64,000 nucleotides of DNA, taken from positions 1 through 64,000 of the forward strand of contig JAAZEM010000007.1 in the NCBI GenBank assembly GCA_012512265.1. Reading direction: 5' to 3'. This document shows positions 18,877 through 28,713 of the stretch, in pieces. The translations under genes were made by a program, and so were the position numbers. The notes below the pieces were generated by a model. The model had not been told where the DNA came from. It did no database searches and worked only from the letters and a program-made list of their open reading frames with translations. Origin of the DNA: Armatimonadota bacterium. Its GTDB lineage: Bacteria; Armatimonadota; JAAZEB01. Each line of letters begins with the position of its first letter. Positions within the stretch are counted from its first letter, which is position 1.

Positions 18877-19476
18877 ATGACCGATGAACTGTATCACCAG
18901 GTATTTGCGTGCGGGTGCATCCGCTTTGGCGAGTTCAAGCTCCGCTCGGGGCTCCTCTCGCCCTTCTACGTGGATCTCCGCGTGCTCGTCTCCTGCCCGC
19001 AAACGCTGCGGGCGCTGGGCGAGGAGATGGCGCAACTGCTCAAGCAACTCGCGCCGGACCGCATTGCCGCCCTTCCTTACGCCGGGCTCCCCATCGGGGT
19101 GGCCGCCAGCATCGCCAGCGATATCCCGCTCATCTACCCCCGCAAGGAAGCGAAGGGGTATGGCACCGCGCGGCTGATCGAGGGCTCGTTCCAGCCGGGC
19201 GAGCGCGTCGTCGTCGTGGATGACGTGATCACCGATGGCGCGACCAAGATCGAGGCGATCAAGCCGCTTGAGGAAGCCGGATTGGTGGTCAAGGATGTCG
19301 TCATCCTGCTCGACCGCGAGCAGGGCGGCGACCGGGTGCTGGCGCGCCACGGCTACACGCTGCACTCACTGATGCGCCTGACGCCAACGCTCGATGCACT
19401 CGTGCGCCTGGGGCACATCACCGACGAACAGCGCCAGGCGGCGCTGCGCTTCGTCGCCGAGCACCAGTTCTCGTAG
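18877..19476 (+). CDS. pyrE: Orotate phosphoribosyltransferase
   Basis: 199 residues. It transfers a phosphoribosyl group from PRPP to orotate in pyrimidine synthesis. The PRPP-binding loop is VVVVDDVITDGATK, the substrate region is FKLRSGLLSPFYVDLR near residue 25, and the family's PRKEAKGYGTARLIEG flexible loop is present. Length is normal for PyrE, although paralogous phosphoribosyltransferases can look similar. It lies 112 bases after nikR on the same strand with no obvious terminator between them. No other pyrimidine gene is nearby. Confidence 0.88.
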   Translation: MTDELYHQVFACGCIRFGEFKLRSGLLSPFYVDLRVLVSCPQTLRALGEEMAQLLKQLAPDRIAALPYAGLPIGVAASIASDIPLIYPRKEAKGYGTARLIEGSFQPGERVVVVDDVITDGATKIEAIKPLEEAGLVVKDVVILLDREQGGDRVLARHGYTLHSLMRLTPTLDALVRLGHITDEQRQAALRFVAEHQFS

Positions 19477-19626
19477 GCATCCGGCGACACGGAAGAAGGG
19501 CTCCTCCTGCTCGCGCCAGCGTTCGCTGCCCTGTTGGCCCGGTTTCACGGCCACCTGCTCCGCGATAGACACTCTGTTGAGCAACACCGGCCCGGCACGC
19601 GATAGGGAGGATGTAGGAGGAGTCTC

Positions 19627-20376
19627 ATGCATTTCCTTGAGTATTTCGCCATTATTGAGCGTGACCACACAATCCAGAACCCCTCGTCGCCAGAGAAGAT
19701 CCGCCTGCTGGCCGACTATTGCCAGGTGCGCCACGGGCTGCGCGTGCTCGATGTAGGGAGCGGCAAGGGTTACCTCCTCTGCACGTGGGCAAAAGAGTGG
19801 CAGATTGAGGGCACCGGCCTGGAGATCAACCCCTGGTTCATCGCGGAGGCCCGGGCGCGCGCCCAGGAAGCCGGCGTGACCGACCGGGTCGCCTTCATCG
19901 AGGGGCCGGCGCTCGACTTCTCGCCCGAGCCAGGTGGCTACGACATCGTCCTCTGCATCGGTGCCTCATTCGCGCTTCAGGATTTCGACCATGCCATTCC
20001 GTGGATGCTCGCCGCGCTGAAGCCGGACGGAGTGCTCGCCATCGGGGAGCCGTTCTTCCACGCGCCTCTGCCGCCGGAAGTCGCGGCGAAGGTCGATCCG
20101 GAGCTCGCCAGACTGCACGACCTGGCTGGCACGGTCGCCGCGTTCGAGGAACATGGGTTGAGCCTCGACGGCTTCATCGCGGCGTCGCTGGATGATTGGG
20201 ACCGCTACGAGAGCCCTCACTGGCGGGCAGCTCGCGAATGGGCACGCGCGAACCCGGACCACCCGGATCGCGAGGAGTTCCTCCGCCGGGTACGCCACGA
20301 CAAAGAGGCCTACTTCCAGTGGCAGCGGCAGTATCTCGGCTGGGGGATCTTCGTCGGCCGCCGGGCCTCGTTCTGA
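19627..20376 (+). CDS. SAM-dependent methyltransferase (class I)
   Basis: 249 residues. Motif I reads VLDVGSGKGYLLCTWA, and the acidic residue that binds the SAM ribose is in GTGLEINPWF. Motif IV is in YDIVLCIGASFAL, followed by IPWMLAALKPDGVLAIGEP. This is a Rossmann-type methyltransferase of the SAM-MT_11/25 kind. The acceptor cannot be inferred; the closest context is a generic small-molecule enzyme. A strong GGAGGAG site precedes ATG 19627. A hairpin shared with the convergent nitrilase gene lies 5 bases past the stop. Confidence 0.85.
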   Translation: MHFLEYFAIIERDHTIQNPSSPEKIRLLADYCQVRHGLRVLDVGSGKGYLLCTWAKEWQIEGTGLEINPWFIAEARARAQEAGVTDRVAFIEGPALDFSPEPGGYDIVLCIGASFALQDFDHAIPWMLAALKPDGVLAIGEPFFHAPLPPEVAAKVDPELARLHDLAGTVAAFEEHGLSLDGFIAASLDDWDRYESPHWRAAREWARANPDHPDREEFLRRVRHDKEAYFQWQRQYLGWGIFVGRRASF

Positions 20377-20381
20377 CTGTA

Positions 20382-20412
20382 ACGGGCGGCCCGCATCCCG
20401 CGGACCGCCCGT
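20382..20412. terminator. Shared hairpin between convergent genes
   Basis: Arms ACGGGCGGCCCGC and GCGGACCGCCCGT pair with one mismatch around a five-base loop. The hairpin lies between the stops of the methyltransferase and nitrilase-fold genes and probably terminates both transcripts. Confidence 0.7.
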
Positions 20413-20425
20413 GGCATCGCGCCTG

Positions 20426-22756
20426 TTAGCTATAGCGCAACAGTGGCAAGAGGCCGGGGGGCGCGCCCCACTCCTCCATCAGTGGGTTGTCACTAGTGGC
20501 CTGCGTTTCCGTTTGGGAGGCGAGAACGCCGTACAGCTCCGGGCGGCGCTGGCGCAGGATCGTCTCGCGCAGATCGTTCGCCGCAGCGGGCATCCGGTCG
20601 GGCTGGTACTGAGCCATGTAGCCGCCGGGCGTGTGCGGCTTGTAGTCGCGGATGTAGCGCAAGGGCCGGTCGTTATCCAGGTCGATCACCGCGGAGACGA
20701 TGCTGTTCATCCGATATTCGGAGCGCGCGACGACAGCGCCGGTTGGCTCGATAATCAGGCTGCGGTGGCGGACCTCGGACGAGGGGTGCGTCGCCTGCAC
20801 ATGGAAGAGGCCGGCATCCATGGCGCGGGAGATGTCGCGCTGGTCGCGGAAGAGTGCGTCGGGGCCCCAGCTCTGGGTCGGTACGAAGAGGATATCGGCG
20901 CCTTTCAGGCCATAGCAGCGGTCGAGCTCCACCATCCACTCATCGGCGCAGATGCGCATGGCGACGCGCCCGAAATCGGTCTCGAAGACGGGCGTCTCCT
21001 CTCCGCAGATCATCTCCGGGTGCGTTTTGGCGATCTTGTAGTAGCGGCCAACCACCTGACCATCGCGCCCGAAGAGGATCGCCTCATTCCGCTCGATCCG
21101 CTCCACAACGCCGGCGAGGATCACGTACATGCCGTACTGTTTCGCCTTCTCGGCCACGCGGGCGACGTTCGCGCGTGCGGTCTCCGTCATCCGGGCAATC
21201 CGCTCCGGATCCGGGCCGGAGACCCAGACAAACTCGTAGGTGCACGCGATGTCGGTGCCGATCCGCCCCGCCTCGTCGAGCGCCGCCAGCAGCTCCTCAA
21301 TTCCCAGGTGCGCCTCGATGGCAGTGACGCGGACCTCGCGCTTCTTCCACTGCTTCCGCTCCGGCACCTGGACCGGTGCGGTGAGCGCGGCGAACGCCTT
21401 GCTGCGCGGCGCCTGCCGGCCCGGCCCGAAGGAGTCGAAGGGGAGGGCCGCCGTCGCCACGCCCCCACCCATGCGCGGCGTGCACGCGACGCGCTGGCCC
21501 TCACGGTTGATGACGTAGGCCCGCCCGATCGGCATCCCGCAGTAAGGCGGGAACTTGTTCGTGATCCACCCCTGCCCGGCCGACGCGTAGCGAGAGCAGG
21601 CGATGTGGACGTTGTAATCCGTGGCGCGCCCTTCCGACGGGAAGTCCTGGCTGAACTCATCCTCCACCGGCTCTGGCTGCTGTGCCCAGAGGATCAGGCT
21701 GGCGCCCTTCACGGTGTAAACGTGGTCGATATCGGGGAAGAAGCGGTCGGACCCAATCCGCATGGCGATCTTGCCGAAGTCGGTCTGGAAGACGGGCAGG
21801 TCATCGCCCAGGTCCATCGTCTCATCCGGCATTTTATGCGACTTGCGGTACTTCCCGACGATCTGGCCGGCGCGGTCGCACAGGAAGGATGTGACGAAGC
21901 GCTTCTCGCCCTCCGCCTCACGGATGTTGCCAACGACCCAGATCTTGTGCTTTGCGGCGCGGGCCGCGATTGCCTGGCTGATCGGCCCGGGAATCGGCTC
22001 GCCCTCCGTCTTCACGCACTCCATCGGGAGCGAGACGATGTCGGCGCCGTCGCGCGCGGCCTCGTCGATCTTCTCCAGAACGGCTTCGAGCGTCCGCCCC
22101 TCGTCACTCCAGATCTGAGAGACGACGCTGACGCGCACCTTGCGCGTGCGCCGGCGAATACGCTCCTCGCGCGCTGCAGCACGCGCCCCTTCCGACCCCG
22201 CCATTGTGATCTCATCGATCGACACTTCTGCCACCCCGCCTTTCGTTGGAACGACGGCCACGATGATACCCGTGATGAAGGCCCCCTCCACCGAACGCCC
22301 TCCCCGGTCGCACCACGCCTTCAGTTCGTCATACGCCCGGGCGAGCGTCACGCGCTGCCACTCCTGGCTGGGGCCGGCGCCCGGGGCATGGTAGATGAAC
22401 CCGTAGGGGCCGATGGGCACCTTCAGATGAACCGGCACGTTCGCCTTCACCCGGAAGGAGATCTCCTTCAGTTCCGGGATGACCGGCATCGGCTCCTTCA
22501 GCGTGTACGTGAAGTAGCTCAGCCGGTGCTTTAGCTCCTCCGGGTAAGCCAGGCGCAGGCGCGCGCCCGGACCGCCCCCAACGCCCGCCCCCGGTACGAC
22601 AGCGTTCTCCTCTACGTGCGCCGGCGCATCGCCCCAGGTCTGCTTGAGAGGCGCCGCGTCTGACGGGGCATCGAAGCCATCCCGGAAGATCTCCTCGGCG
22701 CCGGCCACGCCGGCCATGGCAACGAGCAGACACGCGAGCGTGATGAAGCGACACAT
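20426..22756 (-). CDS. Secreted tandem nitrilase-fold (carbon-nitrogen hydrolase) protein, first domain degenerate
   Basis: About 776 residues. A signal peptide (MCRFITLACLLVAMAGVAG) leads into a beta-rich region of about 170 residues, then two nitrilase-superfamily domains. Domain one (about 210-490) has DIVSLPMECVK and GKYRKSHKMP, but reads MRIGSDRFF where the nucleophilic cysteine belongs. Domain two (about 500-770) has CTYEFVW, GRYYKIAKTHPE and MRICADEWM, giving the full Glu-Lys-Cys triad. The family cleaves nitriles or amides. ATG 22756 has GGAGAGG upstream and starts the signal peptide; the frame's upstream extension is rejected. Likely periplasmic or exported, with unknown amide substrate. 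Confidence 0.85.
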   Translation of the reverse strand: MCRFITLACLLVAMAGVAGAEEIFRDGFDAPSDAAPLKQTWGDAPAHVEENAVVPGAGVGGGPGARLRLAYPEELKHRLSYFTYTLKEPMPVIPELKEISFRVKANVPVHLKVPIGPYGFIYHAPGAGPSQEWQRVTLARAYDELKAWCDRGGRSVEGAFITGIIVAVVPTKGGVAEVSIDEITMAGSEGARAAAREERIRRRTRKVRVSVVSQIWSDEGRTLEAVLEKIDEAARDGADIVSLPMECVKTEGEPIPGPISQAIAARAAKHKIWVVGNIREAEGEKRFVTSFLCDRAGQIVGKYRKSHKMPDETMDLGDDLPVFQTDFGKIAMRIGSDRFFPDIDHVYTVKGASLILWAQQPEPVEDEFSQDFPSEGRATDYNVHIACSRYASAGQGWITNKFPPYCGMPIGRAYVINREGQRVACTPRMGGGVATAALPFDSFGPGRQAPRSKAFAALTAPVQVPERKQWKKREVRVTAIEAHLGIEELLAALDEAGRIGTDIACTYEFVWVSGPDPERIARMTETARANVARVAEKAKQYGMYVILAGVVERIERNEAILFGRDGQVVGRYYKIAKTHPEMICGEETPVFETDFGRVAMRICADEWMVELDRCYGLKGADILFVPTQSWGPDALFRDQRDISRAMDAGLFHVQATHPSSEVRHRSLIIEPTGAVVARSEYRMNSIVSAVIDLDNDRPLRYIRDYKPHTPGGYMAQYQPDRMPAAANDLRETILRQRRPELYGVLASQTETQATSDNPLMEEWGAPPGLLPLLRYS

Positions 22757-23661
22757 GGCCGTGACCTCTCCGGAGCAGAAAAGCTCTCTTCCGTGGAGAG
22801 GAGGATTCGTCGATGAGAGAGACCGGACCTTCCGGGCCCCCGTCGGCGATGCCATCGATACCACGGATGAAGAAGACGTACACGGATGGGGAGGGTGCGA
22901 GCGCCTGGAATCTACAGGCGCGGATCTGAAGCTTCGCGCTGCCGACCGGCGAAGCCCCTTCGGGGCTCCGCGAACCAGCCCGTAGGGCCTCGTTCACAAG
23001 CAGCGCGGTGATTTACCGCCGCGCTATCTGGCCGGCCCCAGTGAAGGGGAGCGTTACCCAGGGTGCAGACACCCTGGGCTGTGCTGTGTGGCCCCTTCCG
23101 GGCCGGGAGAGGACCGGTGCGCGGCCGTGGCGGATGGTCTGTGATGCCAGGATAACGAACACCGGCTGAGAGCCGGGGCGCATATATTTGTATATATCTG
23201 TATAAGAACTGGAGGAGATGCTCGCTCGGTAGCGAACTGAAGGCTGTTCCCGATCGATGCTGACCGCCTCGGGCGCCTACACCTGCCCGGGGTCCCACGT
23301 CCGCGACACGATTCTGGAGGAGAACCAGGGTGATCTCATCATTGAGCCTGGACGCGGAAGCTGGGAGACTAAAGGCACGCGTCACGGCACTTCCTCTCTC
23401 CATGCCTGGCTGGCCACTCGGCCGCGATGCAGCCGGGAGAGTTCCACATCGGAACGCGCCCGGGCAGCCCCCTCGTTCGCTCGCCATCGTTCGCGAACAC
23501 CCTCCAGACGCCGGGTCACCCACAGCCATGGCACGCAACACCGCCGTTCATTCCCTGCGCGCGAACCGCTGCCGGGTGTTACTCGTCTCTAACACAAGCA
23601 CCCGAGAGGAGTGGAGCAGCGGCCGCGCCCTGTTCGAGTGAAGCAGGAGAGGTGACCGTAT
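22757..23661. other. Long intergenic region, no supported gene
   Basis: Just over 900 bases. It contains one copy of a palindromic repeat family (22855-23110), a small hairpin CCGGCT-GAG-AGCCGG at 23162-23176, and a short AT-rich patch (ATATATTTGTATATATCTG, near 23190). The patch could hold the promoter of the GH127 gene, but no good -35 box is seen. Several short frames cross 23257-23640 without recognisable protein features. The ribosome site GGAGAGG for ATG 23662 is at the right edge. Confidence 0.55.
22855..23110. repeat. Palindromic intergenic repeat, family 2, copy A
   Basis: Shares blocks with the copies at 41953-42203 and 56658-56895. All three have a Cys-free, GC-rich block around AAGCCCCTTCGGGGCT. 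Copies A and B share ACAAGCAGCGCGG-GATTTA (22996-23014). Copies A and C share the perfect hairpin CCCAGGGTG-CAGA-CACCCTGGG (23057-23078) and the left edge GATACCAC-GATGAAG. It codes for nothing recognisable. Confidence 0.7.
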
Positions 23662-25636
23662 ATGCGCGCTTCCGCCAGGCGAGACCACGGGCTGATTAAG
23701 ACAGACGCCAGCCCGCACTGCAAGCTGCGCAGTGTGAATCTGCGCTCGGTGCGGTGGGCAAAGGGCTTTTGGTCCAACCGCTTTCGCCAGTGCCGCGAGG
23801 TGACTCTTCCCCATCTGTGGGCCCTGTTGAGCGACCGGAAGCCGGGCGACGCGCTCGCGAACCGGCACCTCGCCGCCGGCCTGAAGGAGGGTGACTTTAC
23901 CGGCAGCCCCTGGCAGGATGGATGGATCTACAAGTGGATCGAGGCGGCGTCTAGCTTCTATGCGGCTACGGGCGACCGGAGGCTGGATGCCCAGATGGAT
24001 GAGGTGATCGAGGAGATCGCGCGCGCAACCACCGGACGGTTACCTGGCGTTGGAATCGAGCGTGCGCGACGAGCCCCGCTCCTATGATACCCACCACCAT
24101 GCGCTGCACGTGATCGGCCATCTGATCACCGCGGCGTGCATCCATCACCGCGTGACGGGCAAGCAAAGTCTCCTCAACATCGCCCGAAGGGCCGCCGATC
24201 ACGTCTGGGCCACCTTTCGTGAATGCGGGCCAAAGCTGGCACGGCTCCTCTTCCACCCCACGATCATCATGGCGGGCGTCGAGCTCTACCGGACGACGGG
24301 AGTGTCGCGCTACCTGGAGATGGCCAACCACTTCATCGATTCCCGGGGCGCCCTGCCCGGCGGCACAGATCAGGCCCAGGACTTCCTCCCCTTGCGCAGG
24401 GAGAGAGAGGTGGTGGGGCACATGGTCCTTGCCACCCATCTCTACGCGGGCGCTGCAGATGCCTACATGGAGACGGGCGATCCCTCGCTCTTGGAGGCGC
24501 TCGAGCGGCTGTGGCAGGACTTGACCGAGCACAAGCTATACGTGAATGGCGGGTGCTGTGCCTACCACCGCGCGCTCTCAGTGTGCTGGCCTGGCGATGG
24601 CGGGTCTCCAACGAGCGCATATGAGGTGAGTGGCGCTGCTGGCCCCGCCTACGACCTTCCGAACGCAACCGCCCACAACGAGGCGTGCGCGCAGATCGGG
24701 AGCGTGATGTGGAACTGGCGCATGCTCGCCATCACGGGCGAAGCGCGTTACGCGGACGTCATCGAGCGCACTGTCTATAACTCCATCCTCTCGGCGATCG
24801 GCCTGGATGGCGTGAGCTGGTTCTCCACCAACCCGCTACGCTGCCATGGGGAGGAGCACCTGCTCCTCTCGGGAGATGCCCCCCAACGCTTTGCGCCCGA
24901 GCCAGAGCGCGCCTGCTGCCCCTCAAGCGTCCTCCACTTCATCGCGGAGTGGCATGGCTACCTCTACAGCATCTCGGAAGAGGGGCTGTGGTTGCATCAC
25001 TATGGCGCCGGCACGCTTGAGGAGACGCTGGCCAATGGGATGCCGGTGCGGGTGATTCAGGAGACGCGCTATCCCTGGGAAGGCGAGATCGAGCTGACGT
25101 TGGAGATGCCAGCGCCTGCGGATTTCACCTTCCGGCTGCGCATCCCTGAGTGGGTAGAAGAGGCTTACCTCCTGCTCAACGACCGCCCGTTGGATGTGGC
25201 CGCTGTTCCCGGCAGCTATGCGCGCATCCGGCGCACCTGGTTGCCAGGAGACCGGCTCTGCCTCATCCTGCCGATGGAGCCGTGTCTGATCGAGGCCCAC
25301 CCGCGCGTGGAGCAGCTTCGCGGGCAGGTGGCGGTGATGCGCGGGCCGATCCTCTACTGCCTGGAGTCGCCCGACCTCACGCCGGGCGTGCGCGTCTCGG
25401 AGGTGCATATCCCTGCCGATGCGCGCTGGTCCGCCCGCTATCGCTCCGATCTCCTGGGAGGCATCACCACCCTGGAGAGCGAGGCGATCCGCGTGCCCGA
25501 GGGCGATTGGCGAGGCCGGCTCTACCGGCCCCTGCAGCGGCAATCCGAGCGCGTTCCAATCCGCCTCGTCCCCTACTACGCCTGGGCCAACCGTGGAGTA
25601 TCCGAGATGACGGTCTGGATGCCGGTTCAGCGGTAG
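23662..25636 (+). pseudogene. GH127 beta-L-arabinofuranosidase-like gene with a frameshift near codon 120
   Basis: Two frames together encode a full-length GH127 (DUF1680) protein of about 658 residues. The first covers 23662-24087. The second is in frame from about 24023 and runs to 25636. They join at the alternating GC run GATCGCGCGCGCAACC near 24016-24030. Adding one GC pair gives EEIARAQPPDGYLALE, the expected family sequence. The catalytic features lie intact in the second part: HNEACA (Glu-x-Cys) and ERACCPSS (the Cys-Cys zinc site that includes the nucleophile). ATG 23662 has GGAGAGG upstream. As written the gene makes only 141 residues. A recent mutation or a sequence error is likely, since the remainder shows no decay. 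Members remove arabinofuranose from plant glycans. Confidence 0.85.
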
Positions 25637-26118
25637 CGCCGGTTGGCGAGGGGCCACTCACCATGCTCTTCGAGGAAGCAGGCGAGGAGGGTCTCCTTCA
25701 TCGCCTTCTCCTTACCAGGAGCACACTCCATCCACTCCAACCGCGCTTGGCGGATCGGCGCGACCTGCCAGAGCCACTCGCCCCCGCGGGCAGAGCCGCC
25801 CCGGCCCGCTCCAAAACGCGCCAGCGCGCGAATCGCCTGGCGCAGGTTCGCCGCCTTGCCGATGTAGAGGATGTCGGTCGGCTTGCGCAGGTTGATCCGC
25901 TCCCATTTGTCGCGGATGCGCTCCGCTTCCAGCGCGGGGGCGTCCGGAGAGATGGTAAAGGGCACGTTCTCTGGCAGGAAGACGATGTAGTTCCCCGGCC
26001 CCGCAGGGATGTCTGTCCAATCTGCACGACCGGGGGATTCCACGCGCTCGATCAGCTGGAAGAGTGGAAGCGCCGCCGGCCGCGCCCCGGCTGGGATCGG
26101 GATCTCGGCGCTTGTCAT
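25627..26118 (-). CDS. GIY-YIG nuclease superfamily protein
   Basis: 163 residues. GNYIVFLP near residue 43 and DILYIGKAANLRQAIRALARF near residue 84 match the two strands and the arginine of the GIY-YIG fold, with GNY in place of GIY. The late segment KEKAMKETLLACFLEEHGEWPLANRR carries the glutamate that binds metal and the terminal Pro-x-Asn pattern. The fold is used by UvrC-like and homing nucleases and by small stand-alone proteins such as this one. Activity is plausible but unproven. Its 3' end overlaps the convergent GH127 frame by ten bases. Confidence 0.75.
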   Translation of the reverse strand: MTSAEIPIPAGARPAALPLFQLIERVESPGRADWTDIPAGPGNYIVFLPENVPFTISPDAPALEAERIRDKWERINLRKPTDILYIGKAANLRQAIRALARFGAGRGGSARGGEWLWQVAPIRQARLEWMECAPGKEKAMKETLLACFLEEHGEWPLANRRYR

Positions 26119-26170
26119 CGGCTCTCAGAACCTGCTTCCCATCGCAAGTGGCTGGATGCCTCGCTTCGTG

Positions 26171-27688
26171 TCACGGTTTTCCCAGGTATTTCAGGATCTC
26201 TAGGGCCACCAACCGGTTCCCCTCGTTGTTGATATGAACGCCGTCCTGCGTGAAGAGCGAGGCTTTCTTCGGGTGGGTCCGCGTCGGCTCGTACACGTCG
26301 AGGTAGCCACACCCGTTCTCCTCCGCCACCTTGCGCGCGATCGCGTTGAACTGCTCCATCACTTCCGGCTTGCCGAAGAGGTTGTGTACCCGTCCGGCCT
26401 TCGCCGCGGCTTCCGCACTCGCCTTGGTGATCTCGTAGACGGAGGAGGTCGCCGAGATCACCGTCACCCGCGCCCCGGTGGCGCGCACGCGCTGCACGAT
26501 CTCGCGGTACTCCTGCTCGAAAACCGCCGGGGGCACCACGGCGTCCTGATACCCGGTGGTGCTCTTCAGCTTGCTATCGTTGTGCCCGAGGAAGACGAAG
26601 ACATGCGTCGGCTTCTTCGCCAGCACATCCTTCTCCAGGCGCGCCAGCACGCGCGTAGTATAGTCACCCCCCACGCCGGCATTGGTGACGGTCACATCCT
26701 CGCCGAAGCGCTGCTGCAGCCACCCGCGCACCTTATCCACGTAGTTATAACCCCGGTAGAATGCGGTCAGGCTGTCGCCGACAAAGAGGAGGTGCGCCGG
26801 CTTTTCCAGACGCACGCGCGCCGCAGCGTCCGCGAACTGGCGGTAGAGCCCGGCATCGACGGCATCGGCCCAGTGGGGCACCGCGAGTCCGGCCTCCTTC
26901 AGCACAAAGGAGAGAGTGATCACGCCCGGCTCCGTGCCCTCCGGAACGCGCAGGAGGTATTCTCCCTTGCCGGCCGCATCCAGCGCCACCTCTTCGATGA
27001 CGGGCGCTTCGCCCTCCATCCGGCGAATGCTGACCGCCGCCGGCTGCCGGCCCGCAGGCCCCGAGGCCTCGATCCGGAAGCGGAGCGTGGCGCCCACCGG
27101 GACCATAGTGTGTTCCGGGCGCACGGTGAGCGCGTAGCCGGGAAGCGGCTCTAGGCCAATAAAGGCATCATCCAGGAGCACCTGACTGCCCTCGCCACGC
27201 ACCTCGGCATAGAAGGCCACCGTCGTCGCCAGAGGATCCCGGGGCGTGTAATAGAAGGTGATCGGCTGCCACGCGTCCGAGAGCGGCACGGGCGGGTCCA
27301 GGGGAACGTATTGGTAGGTGGATTTCCCTTCTTTCCTGCTATACTCGATGCAGCCGACGACGCAATCGCCCTTCCCCCTGGCCCAGATCGAAACCCGGTA
27401 GCGCGCCCCCTGGGTGATGGCGAGCGTCACCGGGTTGTAAACCCGGCCCAGCCACTTGCCGGCCCTCTCGGTCGTGGCGAGCAGGGCGGCCCTCCGGCCC
27501 CCATGCGCCTCATCGGCCATGCTCAGCTTCCCTTGCCAGTAGGTAGGCGTATTCCACCAGGCAAAGGCTCCCCCACTCACCTGTTCAAAGCCCGGGGCTC
27601 TCAGGAGGTTCTCCGGATCTGCCCCCGCCACAGAGAGACCGGCGGCCCACAGGAGAGCCAGAAACACCACTCTCATCCGATTGCGCAT
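26171..27688 (-). CDS. Secreted SGNH/GDSL hydrolase with N-terminal beta-sandwich domain
   Basis: 505 residues. A signal peptide (MRNRMRVVFLALLWAAGLSVAGA) is followed by a carbohydrate-binding-like jelly-roll region (GFEQVSGGAFAWWNTPTYW to about residue 180), a linker domain, and a C-terminal SGNH hydrolase. The four blocks are present: FVGDSLTAF (Ser), GVGGDYT (Gly), FLGHNDS (Asn) and DGVHINNEG (Asp-His). Such enzymes deacetylate or de-esterify glycans. ATG 27688 has GGAGA 7 bases upstream; an ATG four codons later is possible. With the GH127 and heparinase-like genes it suggests a plant- or algal-glycan-degrading lifestyle. Confidence 0.88.
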   Translation of the reverse strand: MRNRMRVVFLALLWAAGLSVAGADPENLLRAPGFEQVSGGAFAWWNTPTYWQGKLSMADEAHGGRRAALLATTERAGKWLGRVYNPVTLAITQGARYRVSIWARGKGDCVVGCIEYSRKEGKSTYQYVPLDPPVPLSDAWQPITFYYTPRDPLATTVAFYAEVRGEGSQVLLDDAFIGLEPLPGYALTVRPEHTMVPVGATLRFRIEASGPAGRQPAAVSIRRMEGEAPVIEEVALDAAGKGEYLLRVPEGTEPGVITLSFVLKEAGLAVPHWADAVDAGLYRQFADAAARVRLEKPAHLLFVGDSLTAFYRGYNYVDKVRGWLQQRFGEDVTVTNAGVGGDYTTRVLARLEKDVLAKKPTHVFVFLGHNDSKLKSTTGYQDAVVPPAVFEQEYREIVQRVRATGARVTVISATSSVYEITKASAEAAAKAGRVHNLFGKPEVMEQFNAIARKVAEENGCGYLDVYEPTRTHPKKASLFTQDGVHINNEGNRLVALEILKYLGKP

Positions 27689-27926
27689 CTTCGTTCTCCA
27701 CGGCGCGCCAGGAAGCAGACGCCGTACCTCCGGCCCCGATGCTCCCCTTCCCTGCGGGCAGGTTGTTGGCAGCGCCCCCTCCTAATGCGACATGGCGCCG
27801 CCCTTTTCCTACCAGAGGGGCACTCGCGCCTCGGCCTGCCCCGCGGCAAGCGTGCCCGGCACGAGCAGGGAAACGCCCGCCCGCGATGGAATGTTTCCTA
27901 CGACAATTCTTTGGGAGGAGAAGAGC

Positions 27927-28520
27927 GTGGCAACTACCCCGCGCCGGGCCACCATCGAACGGCGCACCACCGAAACAGAGATCCATCTGGAGCTGGATCT
28001 GGATGGCACCGGCCAGTACGATATCGACACGGGCGTCGGCTTCCTCGATCACATGCTGGCCCAGATTGCCCGACATGGCCGGATCGACCTGAAGATCCGG
28101 ACGAAGGGCGACACGCACATCGATTTCCACCACACCGCCGAGGATACAGGGATCGTGCTGGGCGAAGCGATCCGGCAGGCGTTGGGAAATAAGGCGGGAA
28201 TCGTGCGCTATGGCAGCGCGATCGTCCCCCTCGACGAAGCCCTCGTGCAGTGTGCCCTCGACCTGAGCGGCCGCCCCTTCCTGGCATGCCATCTCCCCGT
28301 CACCGGGAAGGTGGGCGAGTTCGACGCCGAGCTGGCGGAGGAGGTGTTCCGAGCCATTGCCTTCAACGGCGGGATCACGCTGCACCTCACGGCGCTGGCG
28401 GGCAAGAATACGCACCACCTGATCGAGGCCGCGTTCAAAGCGTTCGCGCGCGCGCTGCGCGTCGCCAAGGAAGTGGAACCGGGCTCGAACGAGATCCCCT
28501 CGACAAAGGGCGTGCTATAG
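27927..28520 (+). CDS. hisB: Imidazoleglycerol-phosphate dehydratase
   Basis: 197 residues, normal for a monofunctional HisB. It dehydrates imidazole glycerol phosphate, the sixth step of histidine synthesis, using manganese. The two metal-binding motifs are GVGFLDHMLAQIARHG with DFHHTAEDTGIVLGEA, and the C-terminal repeat counterparts with GKNTHHLIEAAFKAFARAL. GTG 27927, six bases after GGAGGAG, gives the family N-terminus; the longer frame from 27792 is rejected. No other his gene adjoins it. Confidence 0.94.
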   Translation: MATTPRRATIERRTTETEIHLELDLDGTGQYDIDTGVGFLDHMLAQIARHGRIDLKIRTKGDTHIDFHHTAEDTGIVLGEAIRQALGNKAGIVRYGSAIVPLDEALVQCALDLSGRPFLACHLPVTGKVGEFDAELAEEVFRAIAFNGGITLHLTALAGKNTHHLIEAAFKAFARALRVAKEVEPGSNEIPSTKGVL

Positions 28521-28713
28521 CGCATGTGTATGGGCATCCCGGACCCACCCGGGAGCCGATGACTCCTACCTGTGGCTCGTTCCGAGGCAACGGGGGGTTC
28601 TGCCGCAAGGTTGGTCGTGGGCGTCTGTTGGGGAGGTGGCCGGCCGTGCGCCCCCGGGAGCTATCCGGCGCTGCCGGATGCTCCGGGCGGGGGCGGCATC
28701 GCCAGGTAGAGTT

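Noticed and set aside
20192-22534. 780-codon frame opposite the nitrilase-fold gene
   Set aside because: Shadow frame; the minus strand carries the signal peptide and catalytic motifs.
23330-23641. 103-codon GTG frame with a GGAGGAG site before the GH127 gene
   Set aside because: Several overlapping frames compete here, none is protein-like, and the composition is even; kept as intergenic.
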